Part shown: in pieces, positions 35,560 through 43,749 of the stretch
How the letters are laid out: each line of letters begins with the position of its first letter
Numbering within the stretch: the first letter of the stretch is position 1
Source: Brevibacterium sp.
GTDB lineage: Bacteria; Actinomycetota; Actinomycetes; Actinomycetales; Brevibacteriaceae
NCBI RefSeq assembly: GCF_031179145.1
Contig: NZ_JAPSIB010000006.1
Coordinates: 97,665 to 161,664, forward strand
Reading direction: 5' to 3'
DNA: 64,000 nt
Notes under the pieces: generated by a model
What the model was told of the DNA's origin: nothing
Databases searched by the model: none
Seen by the model: only the letters and a program-made list of their open reading frames with translations
Program-made: the position numbers and the translations under genes

Positions 35560-37071
35560 ATGACAACCAACTCCGACGCGTCGACGATCATCGTCTTTCT
35601 CGTCTATCTCATCGCCGTGCTCGCCATCGGGATCTGGGCGTACAGGAAGAACACCGACATGGGTGACTTCGCCATCGGTGGACGCCGACTGGGCACCTTC
35701 GTCACCACGATCAGCGCGAAAGCCACCGATTCCAGCCAGTGGGTCTTCTTCGGTCTGCCCGGAGCGTTCTACATCAGCGGTATGAGCAATATCTGGCTGA
35801 TCGTCGGACTCACTCTCGGCTTCTACCTCAGCTGGAGACTGATCGCAGGTCGGTTGCGCAAGTACTCGGCGGAAGTCACCGACTGGCGCGACGGCGAATC
35901 CGGGGAATCGGTGACTCTGCCCGGATTCTTCGCCAATCGGTTCCGGCACGACTCCCTGCGCTGGGTTTCTGCGATCTTCATCATCATCTTCTACGTCGTG
36001 TACCTCGGTTCCGCCTTCATCGCGACCGGAGTCATCTTCTCCCAGATCTTCGGCACCTCCGTCACCACCGGGACCATCGTCGGTGCGATCGTCGTCATGG
36101 TCTACTCCTCGCTGGGCGGATACCTGGCGAGCAGCTACACCGATGTGGTCCAGGGCTTCATCATGTTCTTCAGCCTGTTGATCCTTGCGGTGGCTGCCAT
36201 CATCAAGCTCGGAGGGCTGGGCGGATTCGTCGGCGCCATCACCGCGCAGAATTCCGACCTCGGCTCACCGTTCGCGGGAGTTGAACTCATCGACGGCAAC
36301 TGGGTGACGACGAGCTCGGTGTCGTTCATCGCCATCATCTCCTCGCTGGCATGGGCCGTCGGCTACTTCGGTTCCCCGCACATCCTCGCCCGCTTCATGG
36401 GCATGCGGAAGGTGGAATCGGCGAAGAACGGTGCACGACTCGGCATCTTCCTCTCGATCACGCTGCTCGGCTTCGCCGGAGTGATCGGCTTCGCTGCTCT
36501 CGCTCTCTTCGGCCCCGATCTGACCAATCCGGAGGACGCCTACATGTCCCTGGTGGCAGAGCTGATGCCGACCTGGCTGGCCGGAATCTTCCTCGCCGGA
36601 GTCCTCTCAGCAGTCATGAGCACCGCAGACTCCCAGCTCGTCGTCGCCTCGACCACACTGACCGAAGACTTCTACCGGGCGTTCATCAACCGCAAGGCCC
36701 CCGACAAGGTCCTCGTATGGCTGAGCCGCCTCGCGGTGGGATTCTGCACCCTGATCGGCATCATCGTCGCCCTGCGCGGGGGCACCATCCTCGACCTCGT
36801 CGGCTACGCCTGGGCGGGATTCGGCGCCAGCTTCGGACCCGTGCTCCTGGCCGCTCTGTACTCGAAGAAGACCACCTGGTTCGGCGCGCTGCTCAGCATC
36901 ATCGCGGGCGGATCGACGGTCATCATCTACCGTCAGCTCGACACGATCGGACTCTACGAACTCATCCCAGGATTCCTGGCGGGACTCATCGCATTGTGGA
37001 TCGGCAATCGCTTCGGACCCAAACCGAAGGCAGAAGTGGTCGACCGGTTCGAGAGCGTCTCGGCCAAGTAG
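35560..37071 (+). CDS. Sodium:solute symporter (SSS/PutP family)
   Basis: A 503-residue inner-membrane symporter with many hydrophobic segments. Family features include the N-terminal FAIGGRRLGTFVTTISAKATD, YSSLGGYLASSYTDVVQGFIM and the sodium-site region AGVLSAVMSTADSQLVVASTT. The ATG has GTGGAG 6 nt upstream. It precedes a crotonase and an acyl-CoA ligase on the same strand, so it probably imports the acid that the ligase activates. Proline- or pantothenate-like and carboxylate substrates are all known for the family. Confidence 0.92.
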   Translation: MTTNSDASTIIVFLVYLIAVLAIGIWAYRKNTDMGDFAIGGRRLGTFVTTISAKATDSSQWVFFGLPGAFYISGMSNIWLIVGLTLGFYLSWRLIAGRLRKYSAEVTDWRDGESGESVTLPGFFANRFRHDSLRWVSAIFIIIFYVVYLGSAFIATGVIFSQIFGTSVTTGTIVGAIVVMVYSSLGGYLASSYTDVVQGFIMFFSLLILAVAAIIKLGGLGGFVGAITAQNSDLGSPFAGVELIDGNWVTTSSVSFIAIISSLAWAVGYFGSPHILARFMGMRKVESAKNGARLGIFLSITLLGFAGVIGFAALALFGPDLTNPEDAYMSLVAELMPTWLAGIFLAGVLSAVMSTADSQLVVASTTLTEDFYRAFINRKAPDKVLVWLSRLAVGFCTLIGIIVALRGGTILDLVGYAWAGFGASFGPVLLAALYSKKTTWFGALLSIIAGGSTVIIYRQLDTIGLYELIPGFLAGLIALWIGNRFGPKPKAEVVDRFESVSAK

Positions 37072-37180
37072 GGCCCGAATGCCACCCCATGAACGCGCAG
37101 TGGCACTCGCTGCGACCCAGAAGACCGGAGGAAGCACCTCCGACAACAGAGCGGCTCAGCCCGCACGAAGGAGAATCATC

Positions 37181-37942
37181 ATGGCCACGACCGATGTGCA
37201 CGTCACCGACGGAATCGGAATCATCACCCTCAACAACCCGCAGGCGCTCAACGCGTGGACGCAGGAGATGCAGCGCGACGTTGCGAAGTCGTTGAACATG
37301 CTGGATGCGGACTCCGAGGTCAAGGGCATCATCATCACCGGGGAGGGCGAACGGGCATTCTGCGCGGGCCAGGACCTCAACGAGGTCTCGCACTTCTCGG
37401 AGGACCATGTCAAGGAATGGCTCGACACCTTCTATGAGGTCTACGACGCTGTGCTGTCGAACTCGAAGCCGGTCATCGCCGCCCTCAACGGAGTGACCGC
37501 CGGATCGGGATACCAGTTGGCGCTCCTCTGCGACCTCCGCATCGCTCATCCGGGTGTGCGGATCGGGCAGCCCGAGGTGAAGTCGGGCATTCCGAGCATC
37601 ACCGGCATGTACCTCACCTGGCAGTCCCTGGGCCATTCGAAGACCGCGGAGATGATGCTCACCGGTCGACTCCTCGACGCGGAGGAAGCGCACCATGCCG
37701 GCCTCATCGCCGAGGTGGTCCCCGCCGAAGAAGTGCTGTCACGAAGCATCGCGCTGGCCACCGAACTCTCCGAATTGCCCGCGCAGGCCTTCGCTATGAC
37801 GAAGCAGCGGATCCGGGCGACCCTCATGCCCGGCCTCAAGGAGGCCTTCGACGCCGCGCTCGAGATCGACAAGCAGGCCTACGGTGATGGCGAACCGCAG
37901 CGCACCGCATCTGAATTCGTCGCCAAAAAGGCTGCTCGGTAA
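37181..37942 (+). CDS. Enoyl-CoA hydratase/isomerase family protein
   Basis: A 253-residue crotonase-fold protein with both oxyanion-hole segments (FCAGQDLNEV and NGVTAGSGYQLAL) and IGQPEVKSGIPS, which retains the catalytic-type Glu. The ATG at 37181 is set by GAAGGAG 8 nt upstream; the longer frame from 37079 has no such support. It is a close relative of the crotonase at 18440. It lies 2 nt before the acyl-CoA ligase gene, giving a ligase/crotonase pair that resembles the CaiC/CaiD arrangement of carnitine metabolism. Confidence 0.9.
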   Translation: MATTDVHVTDGIGIITLNNPQALNAWTQEMQRDVAKSLNMLDADSEVKGIIITGEGERAFCAGQDLNEVSHFSEDHVKEWLDTFYEVYDAVLSNSKPVIAALNGVTAGSGYQLALLCDLRIAHPGVRIGQPEVKSGIPSITGMYLTWQSLGHSKTAEMMLTGRLLDAEEAHHAGLIAEVVPAEEVLSRSIALATELSELPAQAFAMTKQRIRATLMPGLKEAFDAALEIDKQAYGDGEPQRTASEFVAKKAAR

Positions 37943-37944
37943 CA

Positions 37945-39567
37945 GTGTCCGTCAACAGCTCGAAGGTGAATGAGGCAGCTCGATTCATCCACGGTCCAGC
38001 ATTGTCCGACGCTCTCGCGCAGCTTGCCGCCGATGATCCCGCCCGGGTCTATCTGCGCACTCGGGATCGGTCGCAGACCGTGGCGGAGCTCAACGGGCGT
38101 GTCGACGCAGCAGTCGAGATGCTGCGTCGGCACGGGATCGGCAGCGAGTCTCGGGTGGCGCTCGCTGCGGATGTCGGAATCGATCATGTGGCGCTGATCT
38201 TTGCGCTGCTGCGCATCGGTGCCCTGTGGATCCCCACGAACACCCAGCTCAAGGGCGAGCCGCTGCGGCACCACCTCGGCGATTCCGGGGCCACCATGCT
38301 CATCGTCCAACGATCGAGCATTCTTGTCGAGGAACTCCCGGAGACCGTCGCGATGGAAGGCCTGGAGCTGCCGGATCGCACCGGACCGGAACTGGTCCTG
38401 ATCAGTCCGCAGAGCCTTCTCCCAGAGAACATCATGCCGGCCGGTGGCGACCGGGAGGATGCGTGCCTGCTCATGTACACCTCGGGCACCACGGGCCCGC
38501 CCAAGGGCGCCTTGGTCAGTGAGACCATGCTCAGAGCCGCGGTCCTCGGCGCTCTCGAAGTCACCGAACCCCATGCCGGGGACGTGTTCTATGTCTGGGA
38601 GCCGCTCTTCCACATCGGCGGTGCCCAAGTGGTCTTCGTCCCCCTGTTCTGCGACATCTCCTTGGCACTGGTCCCGAAGTTCTCGGCATCGCGCTTCTGG
38701 CGTGACATCGTCGATTTCGACGTCACGCACATCCACTACCTCGGCGGCGTGCTGCAGATCCTTCTCCAGCTGCCACCCGTTCCGGAGGAGAGGGACAACC
38801 GGGTGCGGGTCGCGTGGGGGGCCGGAGCGACGCCCGAGGTCCGCGCGGCCTGTCACTCCCGGTACGACTTCGCCCTCCACGAGTGCTATGGGATGACCGA
38901 AGCGTCGAGCATCGTCACCGTCAACCGCAACGATCCCGACGGAGGAGTGGGTGTGCCGTTCCCCTGGGTGGAGATCGCCATCGACTCCTCGGCCAGGAAT
39001 TCCTCTCACAGGGATTCCTCATCCAGGGAATCAGGTGTCGACGGCCCGTCCTCCGTCCCGGAAGATTCACCGATAGCGGGGGAGATCCTCGTGAAGGGCC
39101 GAGTGGAGGGGTTGCTCACCGCCGGCTATCTGGGGAACCCCGAAGCGACTGCCAGGGCGCGGGATGGCCAATTGTTCAGGACAGGAGACTTCGGTCGTCT
39201 CGATGAGAACGGGAACCTCCATTTCGAGGGTCGCGGAAGCGACAGCATCCGGGTCAGGGGTGAAAATGTCTCGGCATGGCAGGTCGAAAGCGTCTTCGGA
39301 CTCCACCCGCACGTCGATCGCTGTGCGGTGATCGGTGTCGACGCCGAGGTGGGGGAGCAGGAGATGATGTTGATCGTCACAGAGGGGGAGGGGCAGGAGC
39401 TGTCTCCGGAGACCCTCATCGAGTGGGGTCGTGGCCAACTCGCGAAGTTCCAAGTTCCTCGGTACGTCAAGGTCGTCCCGGAGATGCCGTTGACTCCGAG
39501 TCAGAGGATCGCCAAGCACCGACTGCCGAAGGATCTGGAGGGGGCTTTCGACACATCGTTGTCATGA
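37945..39567 (+). CDS. AMP-binding acyl-CoA ligase (CaiC-like)
   Basis: A 540-residue adenylate-forming ligase. The AMP-binding P-loop LMYTSGTTGPPKGALV is near residues 176-191, HECYGMTEASS is the A5 region, and LFRTGDFGRLDENGNL is the hinge region. The C-terminal domain ends with SQRIAKHRLP, where the catalytic Lys is expected. The start is GTG. An unusual Ser/Arg/Asp-rich insertion (about residues 349-372) comes from a short tandem DNA repeat. It would activate the acid imported by the SSS symporter for the adjacent crotonase. Confidence 0.9.
   Translation: MSVNSSKVNEAARFIHGPALSDALAQLAADDPARVYLRTRDRSQTVAELNGRVDAAVEMLRRHGIGSESRVALAADVGIDHVALIFALLRIGALWIPTNTQLKGEPLRHHLGDSGATMLIVQRSSILVEELPETVAMEGLELPDRTGPELVLISPQSLLPENIMPAGGDREDACLLMYTSGTTGPPKGALVSETMLRAAVLGALEVTEPHAGDVFYVWEPLFHIGGAQVVFVPLFCDISLALVPKFSASRFWRDIVDFDVTHIHYLGGVLQILLQLPPVPEERDNRVRVAWGAGATPEVRAACHSRYDFALHECYGMTEASSIVTVNRNDPDGGVGVPFPWVEIAIDSSARNSSHRDSSSRESGVDGPSSVPEDSPIAGEILVKGRVEGLLTAGYLGNPEATARARDGQLFRTGDFGRLDENGNLHFEGRGSDSIRVRGENVSAWQVESVFGLHPHVDRCAVIGVDAEVGEQEMMLIVTEGEGQELSPETLIEWGRGQLAKFQVPRYVKVVPEMPLTPSQRIAKHRLPKDLEGAFDTSLS
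38994..39038 (+). repeat. Three degenerate 15-bp tandem repeats inside the ligase gene
   Basis: Units begin at 38994, 39009 and 39024 with CAGGAATTCCTC, CAGGGATTCCTC and CAGGGAATCAGG. Being 15 bp long they keep the frame and encode the Ser-rich stretch ARNSSHRDSSSRESG between the two halves of the ligase, a likely surface loop. Confidence 0.6.
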
Positions 39568-39577
39568 CAGCCCCGAC

Positions 39578-42500
39578 CTACCCTTCGAACAGCCCCCGGA
39601 TGTCGTCGACCGACACCGCGTCGCCGAACTTCTGCCCGTCGTTCATCAGGGAGTCGAAGAGCTCGGACTTCTTCCGCTGAAGGGCGAGCACCTTCTCCTC
39701 GATCGTGCCCTCGGCGACATACCGGTAGACCATGACGTTCTTCGTCTGCCCGATCCGGTGGGCCCGGTCGATCGCCTGATTCTCCGAAGCCGGGTTCCAC
39801 CACGGGTCCATGAGGAATACGTAGTCCGCCTCGGTGAGGTTGAGGCCGAACCCGCCGGCCTTGAGGCTGATGAGGAACACGGGCGCCGCACCTTGGCGGA
39901 ACTCCTCGACGACTTTCCCCCGGTTCCGGGTCGAGCCATCGAGCACAACGTGGGGGACACCTCGGCGGTCGAGCTCTTCGCCCACCTTGTCGAGGAACGA
40001 GGTGAACTGGCTGAACACGATCGACCGGTGGCCCTCGGCGATGACGTCGTCGAGGCGCTCCATCAGAGCGGCGAGCTTGCTCGAGCGCACATTGTCGTGT
40101 TCGACATCGACGATCCGTGGGTCCAAGGCGAGCATCCGCAGCAGCGTCAACGACCGGAACACGATGAACCGCTGCTTGTCGTAGTCGCTGTCGATGAAGC
40201 CGAGGATCTTCTTGCGCTCCTTCTGCAGCACCCGGTCGTAGAGGTTGCGGTGCGCGGCATTGAGCTCGACAGTGATCACCTGCTCCTGCTTCTCCGGCAG
40301 ATCGGCCGCGACCAGATCCTTGTTCCGGCGCATCATGAACGGCCGGATCCGGCGCTGCAGGCGTTCCATCCGCCCGGGATTCTCGCCGCTCTCGATCGGG
40401 CGGACGTACTCCTGCTCGAACCGGTGCGCGCTGGGGAACAGTCCCGGCGCCGTGATCGACAGCAGCGACCACAGATCATTGAGAGAGTTCTCCATCGGCG
40501 TGCCGGTCAGCGCCAACCGGAACGGGGCGACGACGGACTTCGCGGCGAGGTGCACCTGGGAACTGCTGTTCTTGACGAACTGCGCCTCATCGAGGATGAA
40601 GCCCGCCCATCTCATCCGGGAGATCGGGTCCTCGTCGAGACGCATCACCGCGTACGACATGACGATGACATCGGCGCCGGCGACCACCTCGGCGAGGGGC
40701 TTCTGTCTCTTCTTCGTCGACTCCGCGACAACTCGCACGTTGAGGTCGGGCGTGAACTTCGCCGCCTCCTTCGCCCAGTTCGGGACCACCGAGGTGGGGG
40801 CGACGACGAGGAACGGCAACTGCGGTTCCTCGGCACGACGGTCGGCCTTCGCGTGGGCGATGAGGGCGAGCGTCTGCAGAGTCTTGCCCAGGCCCATGTC
40901 ATCGGCAAGGATCCCGCCGAGGTGACAGCGGTAGAGCAGCGCCAGCCATCGGAAGCCCTGCACTTGATAGGGGCGCATCGTCGCCCCGTTGAGTGCCGGC
41001 ACCTCGGTGGCGGGAAGGTGCTCGAGGTCGCGCAGTGCCTGCGCGGTTTCCTGCCAGGTGCGGGCGGGCTCGGATTCGTCGGCGAGGTCCTCGAACTCCG
41101 ACCACAGGCCGACGTGGAGGCGGCTGATGCGCGGAGCCTCGGGTTGCCACTCGGGGATGAGGTCCGCCTCGGCGAGGAGGGCCTTGATCCGGTCGAAGAC
41201 CGGTCGGTTGAGGTTGAGGAAGGTGTTGTCGGAGAGCTTGAGCTTCTTCTGCCCGGAGGCCAGCGCCTTGAACAGTTTGACGAAGGGCACGCTGCGACCG
41301 GCGACGGTGATCTGGAACCCGAGGTCGAACCAATCGTTCTTGTCGGATTCGACGGCGGTGATCTTGACGTTCGGTTCTCCGCCGAGCTCCCGGTACGGCT
41401 GCTTCTTCCCGCGTTCGATGATCTTCACGTGCTCGATGTCGTCGAGCTCCGGGACCACGTTGACGACGAAGTTTGCGGTGTCGACGTCGTGGAGGTCGGT
41501 GTCCTTCGGGACCCCCGCCAGGGGAGTGTCGACCAGCTGCGCTTCGACCTTCTCGAGGACGGCGAGCTCGTGGTCGACGTCGCGGTTGTCGCGTGATTCG
41601 GGTGCGGAGTTCGAGCCGGCGGCGGCGTTCGCGCAGTCGGTCAGCTTCGAGCGGGGGATGACGGGCAGGGTTCGGCGCGGGCCCGAGTACTCCCAGTACC
41701 ACTGCAGGTTGACTTTGTCGTTGGCACCATAGGTGAGGAACAGGACCAGGCGCGGGTCTCTGTACTGAGGGAACTGCACGGATTCGTCGGTGCTGACGAC
41801 CTCGGTGCTCGAGCGCAGCAGGGGGTAGTACTCCTCGAAGAACTCCTCGGTCTCCTCGTCGGGGATCACGATGGGGTCGGGAGAGTCGAACACGGGCAGG
41901 GCCGCCTGTGTCGTCTCCTTGGCCGCTCGGGCCAGCGTCACGGCGAATCCGGAGCGGAGGTCGATGCCGAAGAAGCCGTGCGTCCAGACGGGTTTGATCA
42001 GGCCTGGGGTGAACTCGCGTTCGTCGATGGTCACGCGTGGCTGAACCTGGAGGCGGTTGGGCAATTGGAGGACATCGACGACGGCCTTCGCCTCCCGGCC
42101 GAGGCGCACGCTCATGCCCTGGTTGACGCCGACGAACTCGATCCCGAGCTTGGCCCCTTGCGCGAAGAGCTCCCACAGCAGAGGAGTGCGGAAGTCGCGG
42201 AGGTTGTAGGGCGCGGCGTCGGGGGTGAAGTCGGTGCGATCGCGGAACTTCAGTCCGGCAAGCTGGGCGAACCATTCCTGATGCCGGGGGTCGATGCCGA
42301 ACTGGCTAGAGAAACGGTCGACGTTGCGCCAGGTCAGGGAGCCTTTGACCCAGTTGCCGGAGGTGCTGAGGATGAGTGGGCGAACCGCCAGCTGTGGGTT
42401 GATCCCCGGTGTGACCTCCTGCTTCTTGAGGATCACCGTGTGCTTGGGTTCGAACCAGGTGCGATCGACGACTTCGACGAGCTCGAACCCCAGGGCCACG

Positions 42501-42601
42501 GGCGTGTGCTGCTTCGCGGTCGCCTCGGCGAGGCCGGCGAAGGCGTCGCGCCACCCGGACGCGGTGGCGGATCGAGATGTGGCAGGGGGATTGTCGGGCA
42601 C
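39578..42601 (-). CDS. SNF2-family helicase-like ATPase
   Basis: A 1007-residue SNF2/RapA-type DNA translocase. The helicase core starts near residue 545 with GGILADDMGLGKT (Walker A about 565), the DEAQ box is near residue 669, and the C-terminal motif VI QAIDRAHRIGQ is near residue 945. The first 540 residues are the accessory domain typical of bacterial SNF2 proteins. Many actinobacterial relatives begin with a SWIM zinc finger (CxC...CxH) before the ALGFEL-like segment. I find no such motif here, and the upstream 115 bp cannot hold it. The start is GTG with only a weak ribosome-binding site. It converges on the acyl-CoA ligase gene (10-nt gap). Confidence 0.92.
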   Translation of the reverse strand: MPDNPPATSRSATASGWRDAFAGLAEATAKQHTPVALGFELVEVVDRTWFEPKHTVILKKQEVTPGINPQLAVRPLILSTSGNWVKGSLTWRNVDRFSSQFGIDPRHQEWFAQLAGLKFRDRTDFTPDAAPYNLRDFRTPLLWELFAQGAKLGIEFVGVNQGMSVRLGREAKAVVDVLQLPNRLQVQPRVTIDEREFTPGLIKPVWTHGFFGIDLRSGFAVTLARAAKETTQAALPVFDSPDPIVIPDEETEEFFEEYYPLLRSSTEVVSTDESVQFPQYRDPRLVLFLTYGANDKVNLQWYWEYSGPRRTLPVIPRSKLTDCANAAAGSNSAPESRDNRDVDHELAVLEKVEAQLVDTPLAGVPKDTDLHDVDTANFVVNVVPELDDIEHVKIIERGKKQPYRELGGEPNVKITAVESDKNDWFDLGFQITVAGRSVPFVKLFKALASGQKKLKLSDNTFLNLNRPVFDRIKALLAEADLIPEWQPEAPRISRLHVGLWSEFEDLADESEPARTWQETAQALRDLEHLPATEVPALNGATMRPYQVQGFRWLALLYRCHLGGILADDMGLGKTLQTLALIAHAKADRRAEEPQLPFLVVAPTSVVPNWAKEAAKFTPDLNVRVVAESTKKRQKPLAEVVAGADVIVMSYAVMRLDEDPISRMRWAGFILDEAQFVKNSSSQVHLAAKSVVAPFRLALTGTPMENSLNDLWSLLSITAPGLFPSAHRFEQEYVRPIESGENPGRMERLQRRIRPFMMRRNKDLVAADLPEKQEQVITVELNAAHRNLYDRVLQKERKKILGFIDSDYDKQRFIVFRSLTLLRMLALDPRIVDVEHDNVRSSKLAALMERLDDVIAEGHRSIVFSQFTSFLDKVGEELDRRGVPHVVLDGSTRNRGKVVEEFRQGAAPVFLISLKAGGFGLNLTEADYVFLMDPWWNPASENQAIDRAHRIGQTKNVMVYRYVAEGTIEEKVLALQRKKSELFDSLMNDGQKFGDAVSVDDIRGLFEG

Positions 42602-42716
42602 GATTCGATTGTCTCATTGAGCGCTGACGCGAGGGACCGTCTCGGACCCAGGGGACGTTGCCTGTGTGGTGGAGTCGAGGACGAAGTGGCGGTGCTGCCG
42701 GACTACAGTGAGGTTC

Positions 42717-43025
42717 ATGGGAGCAGCTCCGGACGCAACTTACTCCGACGACGAGAAGTGGATGGTGATTCGCGGCCGTCGCTGGCGGCGGACAGATCCG
42801 GATCTTCCCGCCGAGGTGGTCGAGGAACTCAAGAGTCACCTCGGCAAGGCGCGCAGCGGTGTCCGAGTCGCCAAGAAGTCAGGCGACGAGGACGAGCTGC
42901 GAGCCGTGCGGAATAGGGTGAACACCGCCAAGCACGGCCTCGGTGAGCGAGGCGACTACTGGTGGGAGATGAGCGTCGAGGACCGCCGATGTCGCGCCGA
43001 CGAAGCACTGGACCGCCTGCGGTGA
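42717..43025 (+). CDS. Conserved hypothetical protein, 102 aa
   Basis: A small basic cytosolic protein with KWMVIRGRRWRRTDPDLPAEVVEEL near the start, then a charged helical region (KARSGVRVAKKSG) and RVNTAKHGLGERG. It matches the pattern of short actinobacterial proteins often labelled as a Tol-associated biopolymer transporter, a name without functional support. The ATG at 42717 is preceded by GAGG and also by TACAGT 7 nt upstream, so the mRNA could be nearly leaderless. It is divergent to the SNF2 gene. I assign no function. Confidence 0.75.
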   Translation: MGAAPDATYSDDEKWMVIRGRRWRRTDPDLPAEVVEELKSHLGKARSGVRVAKKSGDEDELRAVRNRVNTAKHGLGERGDYWWEMSVEDRRCRADEALDRLR

Positions 43026-43082
43026 TCAGCGAGAGGCGCGATCCCATCCCTGCAATTGTGCCGCGGACATAGGATGGTGGCC

Positions 43083-43721
43083 GTGAACGAGGTTGCGAAC
43101 GGGAAGTCCCACACGTCCACGCCCGCAGTGTTGGGGGCGCTGCTCTACGTGGCGGCGAAAGAGCGAGGCGTGGTCTCGGCGGGCGCTGACGCCTCTTCGC
43201 TGAGCGCAGATGATCGGGAGATCCTCGCCGAGGTGGACGTGGCTCTGCGTCATCAATCGTCCGATGAGGTGTTCATCGAATCGACCCTCGCCGAGGTGAC
43301 ACTTATGATCGCAGCTCTGCGCGGGCTGAGTGAGCCCGTGCCGCTGGCCGCGGCCAGGTACGAGGCGCGTCGCAGCGAGGTGCTGTCGGGACTCGGCGTC
43401 ACGTCATCCAGAGGCACCAGCATCTGGCCTCCGACGAGTCAGACTGCCGTCCAGCGGTTCGGCTCCTGGAACGAAGCGTTGAAGGCTGCCGGATTGGCGA
43501 CGAGTTCCACAGGGCGGGCAAAGGGCCAGTTGCGCTTCGATGCCGCCGCCTACGACCGCACCCTCGGTGTGTTCGTCGCGGACTGTGAGAAGCGCGGGGT
43601 TCCCGCGACCTACAAGGAGTACAGCGCCTTCGCCGCCGAGCGCAAGGGCGAAGTGCCCTCGGCTGCGGCGGTGCGGAAGTTCTACGGCAGCTGGAACAAG
43701 GCGCTCGCCTCGGCGGGCTGA
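43083..43721 (+). CDS. Protein with two HNH-repeat modules
   Basis: A 212-residue protein. Its C-terminal half has two copies of the short module associated with homing endonucleases (HNH_repeat): one ends RFGSWNEALKAAGL and one ends FYGSWNKALASAG, about 70 residues apart. No nuclease catalytic motif is present. These modules are thought to bind DNA, so a small DNA-binding or regulatory protein is plausible. GTG 43083 fits both AGGATGG (spacing 5) and a TAGGAT -10 box 7 nt upstream; ATG 43074 is an alternative start. Confidence 0.75.
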   Translation: MNEVANGKSHTSTPAVLGALLYVAAKERGVVSAGADASSLSADDREILAEVDVALRHQSSDEVFIESTLAEVTLMIAALRGLSEPVPLAAARYEARRSEVLSGLGVTSSRGTSIWPPTSQTAVQRFGSWNEALKAAGLATSSTGRAKGQLRFDAAAYDRTLGVFVADCEKRGVPATYKEYSAFAAERKGEVPSAAAVRKFYGSWNKALASAG

Positions 43722-43733
43722 CGCACCTTCACC

Positions 43734-43749
43734 AAGGCGGACTCGCCTT
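43734..43749. terminator. Small hairpin between convergent genes
   Basis: AAGGCG and CGCCTT form a 6-bp stem with a 4-nt loop between the HNH-repeat gene and the amine oxidase gene, touching the 3' end of the latter. It has no T-run, so termination activity is uncertain. Confidence 0.3.

Noticed and set aside
39758..41596. A 612-codon open frame on the plus strand opposite the SNF2 gene
   Set aside because: It mirrors the codon pattern of the SNF2 gene, is Asp/Glu/Arg-biased, matches no family, and lies wholly antisense to a gene with clear helicase motifs.
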